A DNA stretch of 64,000 nt from Thermanaerothrix solaris. Lineage in GTDB: Bacteria > Chloroflexota > Anaerolineae > Anaerolineales > Anaerolineaceae. The stretch is from assembly GCF_032334255.1 (NCBI RefSeq), contig NZ_JAUHMF010000002.1, positions 1,116,001 through 1,180,000 of the forward strand. The letters run 5' to 3'. Positions 1 through 7,620 of this stretch are shown piece after piece. Under the pieces are notes generated by a model, which saw nothing but the letters and a program-made list of their open reading frames with translations, was not told the origin of the DNA and ran no database searches. The stretch's first letter is position 1. Every line of letters begins with the position of its first letter. The translations under genes were made by a program, and so were the position numbers.

Positions 1-115
1 GGAGGCCTACAAAGCACGACAATCGGAGGTCACCCATGAAGAACCGGTAGGTGCAGGTGTGGTCATGGATGAAGCCGCCGTGATTACATCCACAGCGCAC
101 GAGGAGGCGGCATGA
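1..115 (+). CDS. C-terminal end of an unidentified protein (partial)
   Basis: An open frame runs in from the left edge (codons from base 2) and stops at TGA 113-115, giving the last 37 residues of a protein. The stop overlaps the next start as ATGA (112-115), so the two genes are very probably co-transcribed and translationally coupled. The tail is acidic and Ala/Val-rich and ends ...STAHEEAA. I do not recognise a family. Only the end and frame can be supported. Confidence 0.6.
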   Translation, partial: EAYKARQSEVTHEEPVGAGVVMDEAAVITSTAHEEAA

Positions 116-801
116 CCAAGGCGCAGTTCTACGGCGAGGGATTTCCTTACCTCAAACTTAAAGACATGCCGGGGCGATTGATTGTTTTAGAGGGGAGTGA
201 TGGCGTTGGTCGATCCACTCAGATCCAAATGCTCCGCGAATGGCTGGAAGCCCAGGGCATTGCAGTTTCGGATACTGGGTTGCGGCGCTCTCCATTAACT
301 CAACCCGGTTTGGATGCGGCGAAACAAGGGCATACGTTCAGCCGCACCACGATGAGCCTTTTTTATGCTACCGATTTCGCCGATCGCCTGGAAAATCACA
401 TTATTCCTGCCCTCAAGGCAGGTTTCTTTGTCCTTTCGGATCGGTACTTTTTCTCGATCATTGCCCGGGATGTCGTGCGGGGAGCGGATCCGCAGTGGGC
501 ACGTAAAGTGTATGGATTTGCACTTAAACCCGATGTGGTCTTCTACCTTAAAGCCGATGTTGAGACGCTCGTCTCACGGATTGTGCATGGCCGTGGATTC
601 GATTACTGGGAGTCGGGGATGGATGTACGCTTTGCCAATAATATCTATGACAGTTTTTGCATTTATCAGTCCCTGCTGATTGCCCAGTTTGATGAAATGG
701 CTAAGGAATACGGCTTTGTCACGGTGGATGCCACCCGTCCGGTCAAGGACGTTTTTTCCGACCTCCGTGATTACATCAAGACCCATTTACTTCCAAAATA
801 G
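112..801 (+). CDS. Thymidylate kinase-like P-loop protein with altered Walker A
   Basis: A 229-residue protein of the dTMP kinase family, which phosphorylates dTMP to dTDP in the cytosol. It has a P-loop region LEGSDGVGRSTQ (residues 27-37), the family DR(Y) motif at D110-R111-Y112, and a helical C-terminal half. It carries about 20 extra residues before the first strand. The oddity is the Walker A lysine: the usual GxGK[ST] reads GVGRS, with Arg34 in place of Lys. In most P-loop kinases this lysine is important for phosphate binding, so the protein may be a paralogue with weak or different activity. The ATG overlaps the upstream stop by 4 bp. Family call is fairly sure; enzymatic activity is not. 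Confidence 0.75.
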   Translation: MTKAQFYGEGFPYLKLKDMPGRLIVLEGSDGVGRSTQIQMLREWLEAQGIAVSDTGLRRSPLTQPGLDAAKQGHTFSRTTMSLFYATDFADRLENHIIPALKAGFFVLSDRYFFSIIARDVVRGADPQWARKVYGFALKPDVVFYLKADVETLVSRIVHGRGFDYWESGMDVRFANNIYDSFCIYQSLLIAQFDEMAKEYGFVTVDATRPVKDVFSDLRDYIKTHLLPK

Positions 802-846
802 CCAGGGCGCTTATGGTTGGGGCAAGGGTGGAGGGTCGAGGGCGAA

Positions 847-1851
847 ATGCCAGAAACCTGGTTACTGCGCGGATACGGCAGTGAAATTTTACTGAAGCAT
901 TTGAAAGGGCTAGTGGGGGAGATTGAAGGCGTGCGTGAGAATACGGATATCGAGCCGGTGCACCGCATGCGAGTTGCCTGCCGTCGTTTACGCAGTTTAT
1001 TGCCCGTCTTTGGCCCATATCTTGCGCCTAAACGCTATAAACGCTGGCGACGAGCCTTCCGCAAACTCGGACGCGCTTTGGGGCGTGCCCGAGATACCGA
1101 TATCCACATTGAACGGGTTAAAAATTTCTTGCAAGAGGTGGGAAAAAGAGAGCGCCCAGGCATAGCACGCTTATTACTACGCCTTAAGCAACAGCGCACG
1201 GCACTGCAGGCAGAGGTGCTTGATGCTCTGGCGTTGTTTGAACAGAGCGGAGTAGCCGATGAAATGCGTGAGGTTTTAGTCCCCTTGGCGGCTATGGTAA
1301 AGGGGATGGCCTGGCCGTTGGTTGCAGATGCTGGTTTATCAGAATTGGCGCGGCAGTCTATTCACGAGCGCCTGTCAGATTTTCTTGCGCTTCAGGCTTA
1401 TGTGGAGCGTCCCGAATGCGTCAATGAACTACACCTGATGCGGATTCGGGCGAAACATTTGCGCTATACTTTGGAAGCCTTTAGTTCTCTTTACGGAGAA
1501 TCGCTCAAGCCGTATATTCAAGCGGCTCGGACATGCCAGGAACTATTGGGCGCGGTGCATGATCTGGATGTTTGGTTGCTCTATTTGCCCGAGTTCTCAA
1601 TTCAGGAATACGAACGTACGTTATCCTATTACGGACACGCCCGTCCGTTTGCCCGATTACAGCCGGGGTTAACGACATTCCAAGATCATTGTCGTGCCGA
1701 ACGCCACCGTGCTTATACCCACTTTCAAGAGACGTGGCGAGGCTGGCAAAACGCGCGAGTTTGGGACAGCCTCTCAGAGTGGCTTGATCGCATGTCTGAT
1801 AGAGGCGTGATGAGCGTACCCCAGGTGGGCGATTCCACGGCTAAAGGATAA
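847..1851 (+). CDS. CHAD domain protein
   Basis: An all-helical CHAD (conserved histidine alpha-helical domain) protein of about 334 residues. The two signature helices are visible: VHRMRVACRRLRS near the N-terminus and LHLMRIRAKHLRYTLE in the second half, rich in His, Arg and Lys. CHAD domains bind polyphosphate and often localise to polyphosphate granules. No CYTH (triphosphatase) domain is attached, so this is a stand-alone CHAD protein. I prefer ATG 847, which has GAGGG a few bases upstream; a TTG at 817 in the same frame would add 10 residues that do not resemble the family. It lies 45 bp after the kinase-like gene and is probably in the same operon. Confidence 0.85.
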   Translation: MPETWLLRGYGSEILLKHLKGLVGEIEGVRENTDIEPVHRMRVACRRLRSLLPVFGPYLAPKRYKRWRRAFRKLGRALGRARDTDIHIERVKNFLQEVGKRERPGIARLLLRLKQQRTALQAEVLDALALFEQSGVADEMREVLVPLAAMVKGMAWPLVADAGLSELARQSIHERLSDFLALQAYVERPECVNELHLMRIRAKHLRYTLEAFSSLYGESLKPYIQAARTCQELLGAVHDLDVWLLYLPEFSIQEYERTLSYYGHARPFARLQPGLTTFQDHCRAERHRAYTHFQETWRGWQNARVWDSLSEWLDRMSDRGVMSVPQVGDSTAKG

Positions 1852-1943
1852 AATTTTTTTGGAATTGAATTCGCCCATTGTATTACCCTTATGGTAGGAC
1901 AAGCGGCAAAACCTAGCCAGCCGCTCAGTTATAAAAGCCAAGC

Positions 1944-1978
1944 GAGCGCTGGCTGCATGCTATTACCAGCCAGCGCTC
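1944..1978 (-). terminator. Terminator of the kinase-TadZ-ldh operon
   Basis: A perfect 12-bp inverted repeat, GAGCGCTGGCTG (1944-1955) and CAGCCAGCGCTC (1967-1978), with an 11-base loop. Read on the minus strand it follows the ldh stop and leads into a T-containing run (CTTGGCTTTT), as expected of an intrinsic terminator. It also separates the convergent CHAD gene. Bases 1852-1943 hold only an A/T run (TTTTTTT near 1857) and nothing else I can identify. Confidence 0.75.
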
Positions 1979-2000
1979 AAGATGAGTTGTGCCCCAGTCC

Positions 2001-2960
2001 TTAAAGGTCAAGGGTGCTAATGATGCCCTTTAAGACCTCAGCCGACTTGCGCAGTCCCTCGACTTCCTCGGGGCTGAGGTCAAGGCGAATCACCCGTTCA
2101 ACGCCATCCAGATCTATCACTGTGGGGAGGCTCAGGCAAATATCGCTGATTCCGTAGTAATCTTCGAGATAACTGGAGACTGAAAGAACGCTACCTTGAT
2201 CGCGAATGATGGATTCGCAAATGCGCACCAGTCCTGAGGCGATAGCATAGTAGGTTGCTCCCTTGCGCTCAATAATGTGATATGCCGCATCGCGGGTTTG
2301 TTGGAAGATATCCTCAAGGATGGAGGGCTGGCATTCCATTTGGTTCATCGAACAGTACTGGGGTAGACGCATCCCGGCGATATTGGCCAATGACCATACC
2401 GGAACCTCGCTATCGCCATGCTCCCCGATGATGTAGGCGTGAACACTCCGAGGATCAACGTCGAAATGCTGGCTCAGTAAGTAGCGGAAGCGCGCCGTAT
2501 CCAGAACTGTACCGGAACCAATCACGTGATTTTTACGCAACCCCGAAAGTTTCAGCGCAACGTAGGTGAGGATATCCACCGGATTGGTAGCGATCAGCAA
2601 GATAGTGTTTGGGTTATGGCGCACAATTTCGGGAATGATTTGCTTGAAAATGGCAACATTGCGGTGGACCAGATCGAGCCGTGTTTCTCCAGGCCGTTGA
2701 GCCGCACCAGCGGTCACAACGGTGATCAGCGCTGTGGCGCAGTCCTCGTAAGTGCCCGCCCAGACGCGCGCCGGTTGAGGTAACAAAGGCACGGCATGGT
2801 TTAGATCCATCGCCTCGCCTTCCGCTTTTGCGCGGTTGGCATCAATCAAGACAATCTCTGAGGCGAGTCCACTTAAGAGCAGAGCGTAGGCAAAGGTGGC
2901 ACCGACGTTGCCGGTGCCCACGATAGCGATTCGGGTAGGGCGTTTGAAGTGGGATACCAT
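2001..2960 (-). CDS. ldh: L-lactate dehydrogenase
   Basis: A 319-residue NAD-dependent L-2-hydroxyacid dehydrogenase. Visible are the Rossmann motif GTGNVG (15-20), the mobile loop AAQRPGETRLD with Gln88 (the position that is Gln in lactate and Arg in malate dehydrogenases), R94, the substrate-binding R157 in TVLDTAR, and the catalytic histidine in GEHGDSEVP (H181). These favour pyruvate/lactate interconversion coupled to NADH, the last step of lactate fermentation. The start has a strong AAAGGAGG site. It lies 26 bp downstream of a receiver-ATPase gene and a hybrid kinase on the same strand, an unusual setting for ldh, and is followed by a strong terminator. Confidence 0.93.
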   Translation of the reverse strand: MVSHFKRPTRIAIVGTGNVGATFAYALLLSGLASEIVLIDANRAKAEGEAMDLNHAVPLLPQPARVWAGTYEDCATALITVVTAGAAQRPGETRLDLVHRNVAIFKQIIPEIVRHNPNTILLIATNPVDILTYVALKLSGLRKNHVIGSGTVLDTARFRYLLSQHFDVDPRSVHAYIIGEHGDSEVPVWSLANIAGMRLPQYCSMNQMECQPSILEDIFQQTRDAAYHIIERKGATYYAIASGLVRICESIIRDQGSVLSVSSYLEDYYGISDICLSLPTVIDLDGVERVIRLDLSPEEVEGLRKSAEVLKGIISTLDL

Positions 2961-2986
2961 GATGATCCTCCTTTGGTCAATTAAGA

Positions 2987-4231
2987 TTAACGGTTGCGTT
3001 CGGCGGTTTTGCGCGCTTTAAGAAAACGATTATAGACACGCTTCCATGCAATGGTGGGCATGCTGGGTTGAACCTTTTTGTGCTCAGGGGTACTGAGGTA
3101 AAAAGCAAAATCCTCAAGTAACTCGCTGAACCTTTCCTCCGGTTGATAGTAGAGAATGGGTTTACCCAGGTTCACCGATTGGATCAATAGGTCGGGGACA
3201 TAGGGCAAGACCAGAGTAATGGGATGCCCCAGCGCCACCTCAATCTTATCACGGGGCAAGGCGTAGCGCGGGAAGGTATAGTTGAGCACAAGCTTAATTT
3301 TATCTCTTTCATAGTTGAGTTTGGTGTAAGTGTCTAAGGCAGCTGCAGCAGCGCGGATGGACGAAAGTTCGGGCGCTACCAGCATGATAATTACATCCGC
3401 CGCGTCCAAAATTTGCAGGGTAACATCATTAAAATCATGGGGTAAATCGGTCACAATGTAGTCATAGTTGGGGCGGAGAATTTCCAGTGCTCTGGAAAGC
3501 GTTTCGTTAGAGATCATCTCGGCCTGGGTGGGGGTAGTGGGAGCAGCGATCAGGTCAACCCCGCTTTCATGGGTCACAATAATGGATTGCAGTAGTTCCA
3601 GATCCAGGTCTTGAGGTGTTATGTTGGCCAGGTCACCCCAGGTGCGGCGCAGGGGAAGATTGAGCAATAGGGCATCTTGCCCGGCCAGCATAGCCAAGTC
3701 AAGCAATAGGGTGGGGACGTTCCATAATCCCTTTAATCCAATCGCCAGATTGACGGCTAAGAGTGAGGCGCCGATTCCACCCCGCAGGGTATGCACGGCG
3801 ATCAAGCGGGCTTGTTTGGGTGGGGCTTGAACAGCACCGGCGGGTAGAGCCTGCCGCAATAGTTCCGCCCGTCGTAGCAACACCCGCATGCGGGCAATCA
3901 ACTCCTCGGGTTCAAAAGGTTTATTGATATGGTCATCGGCGCCGGCTTCAAACGAAGCCAGTTTGTCTTGCAGGGTGGTCTGACTGGTTAGAATAATGAT
4001 TGGGACATGGGCAAAGCGAGGATTTCGGCGCAGGCGCTTAGTCACTTCATAGCCGGAAATGTCGGGTAGATTTATGTCGGTGATGATGATGTCGGGATTG
4101 ACCACTTGAGCGGCTTCTAAGCCCTCACCACCTGTGAGTTCAGCGTAAACGACGAAGCCAAGCGGACGTAGTGCATGTTCTAACATGCGGTGGTAGATAA
4201 TTTCATCTTCGATCAACAGCACGGTGGGCAT
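2987..4231 (-). CDS. Receiver domain fused to CpaE/TadZ-like ATPase domain
   Basis: A 414-residue two-domain protein. Residues 1-122 are a response-regulator receiver with acidic pocket E8-D9, phosphoacceptor D52 and conserved K104. Residues 142-375 are a SIMIBI-class MinD/ParA-like domain resembling CpaE/TadZ, which position Tad pili or other polar machines. The deviant Walker A reads RGGIGAS: the lysine that follows GG(V/I)G in active ParA/MinD is Ala155, a feature shared with atypical TadZ proteins, so ATP hydrolysis may be lost. The gene starts 6 bp after the hybrid kinase, its likely phosphate source. No tad pilus genes are in the window. Domain calls are solid; the localising role is inferred. 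Confidence 0.85.
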   Translation of the reverse strand: MPTVLLIEDEIIYHRMLEHALRPLGFVVYAELTGGEGLEAAQVVNPDIIITDINLPDISGYEVTKRLRRNPRFAHVPIIILTSQTTLQDKLASFEAGADDHINKPFEPEELIARMRVLLRRAELLRQALPAGAVQAPPKQARLIAVHTLRGGIGASLLAVNLAIGLKGLWNVPTLLLDLAMLAGQDALLLNLPLRRTWGDLANITPQDLDLELLQSIIVTHESGVDLIAAPTTPTQAEMISNETLSRALEILRPNYDYIVTDLPHDFNDVTLQILDAADVIIMLVAPELSSIRAAAAALDTYTKLNYERDKIKLVLNYTFPRYALPRDKIEVALGHPITLVLPYVPDLLIQSVNLGKPILYYQPEERFSELLEDFAFYLSTPEHKKVQPSMPTIAWKRVYNRFLKARKTAERNR

Positions 4232-4237
4232 ATTTGG

Positions 4238-7200
4238 TTATCCTTCCGATTCTGGGGGTGAAACCTGTAAGGTTGTTTTTAATTCAGACAGATAATGGCG
4301 CAATTCTGGTAATGTTTCAGCAATGGCTTCAACGAGAGCCGGAGCGTCCTGGAGGCGACTTTGACGAGCCATTTGCTCTAATTGGGTGCAGTATCCCACC
4401 AGGCTAGTGGCTTCAAAGTTGGCGGCAACGCCCTTGAGGTTATGGGCTAATAATCTGAGGGTGGCAGCATCGTTCTTCTGTGCCGCGTATCGAAGTTCTT
4501 TGACTTTTTGTGCCGTTTGTTCGACAAAGGCTTCAAACATTTCAATTAAGAAGGCGGGTTCATGACCGAAACGGGGAAGAATGGTTTCCAGGTAATTGGG
4601 ATGACCTAAGGGGAAGCGGCGACTGTTGGGTGTTTCCATAATTTGCGATGGAAGAGGGGATGGCGAGCGGAGTGCATCCGGGGCAATGTGTTGAGGAGAT
4701 GGTGAAATGGGAACAGGAGTTTCCATGCTTTGTAGCCTCTCGGCGCGATCAGGGTAGAGCCAGCGCAAAATGGTATCGTAGAGCTGCGGGGGTCTTATAG
4801 GTTTGGCAAGATAATCATCCATGCCACAAGCCAGGCAGCGTTGGACATCTTCGCGAAAAGCGTGGGCAGTCATGGCGATAATAGGTGTATGGCGGGTGTT
4901 TCCCTCGTGGGCGCGAATTTGCAGCGTAGCCTCATAGCCATCCATGATCGGCATTTGCACGTCCATGAGGATCAGGTCGTATGTTTTATGGCGGATAGCG
5001 TCCAGGGCCTGGACACCATTTTCGGCGGTATCCACTTGATATCCTGCCTTCGTCAGTAGGTTAACGACGACTTTCGCGTTTATGGGGTTATCTTCGACTA
5101 GGAGGATGAGTTTCCGTTCAGATGGAGACGGGGGACGAATGGCTGTGGAGGTGGATGGTGTTGCCATGGACTGTTGGGTTAGTAGGGAGAGCAATACCTG
5201 ATAAAGCGCTTGAAGGCGGATAGGTTTTAGTAATTGTGCCTGACAGTGTAACTCTTGCACCTGGGCACGGGTATACGTGCGGTTCAACGGTGTGACCAAA
5301 ATAATTGGAAGATAAGATGAGGCTTGGGTCTCACGCAGGCGAGCGATTAAGCCCTCACCCTCGGCTTCTAGGAAGCGTGTATCCAGTAATAAAAGGTTAT
5401 AAGGAACCTGATCTTGATTCCTTTCGTTCAAGAGGCGTAGCCCTTCTTCGGGATTGCGGGCGGTGGTGATTTGCCAGCCAAGGGCGCCGATGATCTCCGA
5501 AAGGAGCAGGCGGTTGTGAGTATTGCCCTCGATAACCAGGAGACGCTGCGGTGGCAAAGCCGTTAGCGCCGGAGGAGGTAGCTCATGGGCTATATCCTGC
5601 TTGGGCAGGGTCAAGTTAAAGGAAAATAGACTGCCTCGGTTAGGTTCACTGATAAGGGATATCTTGCCTCCCATTAGTTCAACAAGTTGAGACGAGATGG
5701 CTAAGCCCAAACCGGTGCCTCCATAACGCCGCGTGGTGGACATGTCGGCCTGGGTGAAGCGTTCGAATATCGCGGCCTGACGTTCAGGAGGAATGCCAAT
5801 CCCGGTATCTTGGACTGAGAATGTGAGAGTCACGTGAGTGCGAGATTCGGAGATTCGCTTAGCGCGAAGGACAACTTCCCCCTGCTCGGTGAACTTAACC
5901 GCATTACCCACCAGATTGGTCAAAACTTGGCGCAAGCGGTTGGCATCCCCTCGTAATAACGTGGGCACATCGGGGGGAATGTGGCAAATCAGTTCCAGAT
6001 TTTTGCTGGCGGCACGTTGGGCTAAAGTGCTTGCCACACCCTCCATAACAGTGCGGAGATTAAAATCGGCAATTTCCAACTCCATCCGCCCGGCTTCGAT
6101 TTTGGAAAGATCCAGGATATCGTTAAGCAGGGTAAGAAGATTCTCGGCACTTTCTAGTGCGGCGCGTAAATATTCGGCCTGCTCGGGGGAAAGGTCGCTT
6201 TCCAGTGCCAGGTTGAGCATGCCGATAATGCCGTTTAATGGCGTACGAATTTCATGGCTCATGTTAGCCAGGAACTCACTTTTTGCCAAGTCGGCTTCTT
6301 CGGCCTTGCGACGGGCGCGCACCAGTTCGGTAATATTGTGATAAAGGGCGAGAAACCCCAATGTTTGACCGTGGACGATGACCGGAACGCCGAAAATCTC
6401 CACATCTATCAGTTGCCCGTTCTTAGTAACACAGCGCGATACGCTGTGATACACTTCACCGCGTTGCATGCTACGGTTGAACTCTTGAGGGGTGTGCCGA
6501 TGGGTCTCCGGGGTGATCAGGTGATCCAGATGGCCTCCCAACACTTCAGTCTGCGTATAGCCGAATAGGCGCTCGAAGGCGGGATTGCATGCGACCACGG
6601 TGCTGTCTAAGGCTAGAGTAACAATGGCAACCGGGCTGTTTTGGAAGATGCCCTCAAAGTACTGCTTCTGGCGTTGTATTTCGGCTTCGGCACGGCGGTG
6701 TTGCTCGATATCGCGGAAGATAAACACCTGCCCCTGGGTGTTGTCTTCGAGTTGAAAGGGATGCGCGGTCACTTCAAACCAGCCATATTGGGAGGGCATT
6801 GAGAGGGGCAGATGAGAGGATCTGGGATTGCGAAACGCTTCAATGACCCCAGGAAAATAGGCGTCCATCACCTGCCCAATGATGGTTGTATAGGGTTGCT
6901 TGAGCCGGACAGATGTGGCTTGGTTACAGCGGATAATTTTTCCATTCGAATCGGTCAGGATAATCGGATCGGGGATGGCATCGAAGGTGGTTTCCCATTC
7001 GCGTTTGGCACGGCTGATAATGGTTTCGGCTTGATGGCGTTCTAGGATTTCACGTTGAGCTTGCTCTTTCGTGGTGTGCAATTCCGCCGTTCTTTCATTA
7101 AGGGCGGTGAGGAGGGCGCGGGTATGATGGTTCAAGCGGTCAAGATCATGACCGGCCTTGAATAAGGTCATACTTATGACCAGAGCAACGGCATCTATAA

Positions 7201-7402
7201 GCCAAAGCCAGGGTGTTTGGATTTGGATTTGGATAAAGGCGGAGAGGTCAAAGGAAAGGCGACGCAGCGCTAGCACGAGCCAAGTGACTAGGATGGGGAG
7301 GGTTAAGATTAGCCAACCAGTGACTTGGAGCCACCGTGATAGCCAGGCCGAGTACTGAGGAGGCTGTGAGCGGGTAGGTGAGGGAGGGGTAAAAGGTACC
7401 AT
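4238..7402 (-). CDS. Hybrid sensor histidine kinase (PAS-PAS-HisKA-HATPase-REC-REC-HPt)
   Basis: A 1054-residue membrane-bound phosphorelay kinase with a BarA/GacS-like order. Two membrane helices (about 28-47 and 64-83) precede a coiled coil (95-135) and two PAS domains (135-235, 245-360). Then come HisKA with His383 in SHEIRTPLNG, the ATPase domain with N-box GNAVKF, DTGIGI and GGTGLGL boxes, a degenerate receiver (620-740; D674 kept but the acidic pair reduced to one Glu), a canonical receiver (764-885; D771, D814, K867) and a C-terminal HPt with His987 in AHNLKG. Almost nothing is outside the membrane, so the signal is probably cytoplasmic or membrane-borne. It heads the operon. No clear ribosome site precedes the start. 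Confidence 0.93.
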   Translation of the reverse strand: MVPFTPPSPTRSQPPQYSAWLSRWLQVTGWLILTLPILVTWLVLALRRLSFDLSAFIQIQIQTPWLWLIDAVALVISMTLFKAGHDLDRLNHHTRALLTALNERTAELHTTKEQAQREILERHQAETIISRAKREWETTFDAIPDPIILTDSNGKIIRCNQATSVRLKQPYTTIIGQVMDAYFPGVIEAFRNPRSSHLPLSMPSQYGWFEVTAHPFQLEDNTQGQVFIFRDIEQHRRAEAEIQRQKQYFEGIFQNSPVAIVTLALDSTVVACNPAFERLFGYTQTEVLGGHLDHLITPETHRHTPQEFNRSMQRGEVYHSVSRCVTKNGQLIDVEIFGVPVIVHGQTLGFLALYHNITELVRARRKAEEADLAKSEFLANMSHEIRTPLNGIIGMLNLALESDLSPEQAEYLRAALESAENLLTLLNDILDLSKIEAGRMELEIADFNLRTVMEGVASTLAQRAASKNLELICHIPPDVPTLLRGDANRLRQVLTNLVGNAVKFTEQGEVVLRAKRISESRTHVTLTFSVQDTGIGIPPERQAAIFERFTQADMSTTRRYGGTGLGLAISSQLVELMGGKISLISEPNRGSLFSFNLTLPKQDIAHELPPPALTALPPQRLLVIEGNTHNRLLLSEIIGALGWQITTARNPEEGLRLLNERNQDQVPYNLLLLDTRFLEAEGEGLIARLRETQASSYLPIILVTPLNRTYTRAQVQELHCQAQLLKPIRLQALYQVLLSLLTQQSMATPSTSTAIRPPSPSERKLILLVEDNPINAKVVVNLLTKAGYQVDTAENGVQALDAIRHKTYDLILMDVQMPIMDGYEATLQIRAHEGNTRHTPIIAMTAHAFREDVQRCLACGMDDYLAKPIRPPQLYDTILRWLYPDRAERLQSMETPVPISPSPQHIAPDALRSPSPLPSQIMETPNSRRFPLGHPNYLETILPRFGHEPAFLIEMFEAFVEQTAQKVKELRYAAQKNDAATLRLLAHNLKGVAANFEATSLVGYCTQLEQMARQSRLQDAPALVEAIAETLPELRHYLSELKTTLQVSPPESEG

Positions 7403-7544
7403 GGCCAGTATGGATGGAAAACTGGGCTTGCAAAAGGCAATCTTTCATGTTGGTTGAAAGGGGGAAAGATAGATGGTGTAGTGTCAACCCCCGGAGGATG
7501 CTATGGCAGTGGCGAGAATCGTCTTTGATCTTCTCATATTATAA

Positions 7545-7573
7545 TTGACGCGGCAATCAATTGCTTGTATAAT
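7545..7573 (+). promoter_or_regulatory. Promoter of the kimA-like operon
   Basis: TTGACG (7545-7550), 17 bases, TATAAT (7568-7573): a near-consensus housekeeping promoter. Transcription would begin near 7580, about 40 bases before ATG 7621, leaving no room for a riboswitch. The rest of the 218-bp divergent gap (7403-7620) holds nothing else I can name. Confidence 0.8.
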
Positions 7574-7620
7574 CCAGGGCTTTGTCGGATCGTAAAAGTA
7601 GGAGGCCTGAAGGGTTTTCT

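Noticed and set aside
2001..2960. Malate dehydrogenase as an alternative to lactate dehydrogenase
   Set aside because: The specificity position is Gln88 (AAQRPGETR), as in lactate dehydrogenases; malate dehydrogenases have Arg there.
7574..7620. c-di-AMP (ydaO) riboswitch upstream of the KimA-like gene
   Set aside because: The good promoter at 7545-7573 leaves about 40 bases of leader, too short for this riboswitch class.
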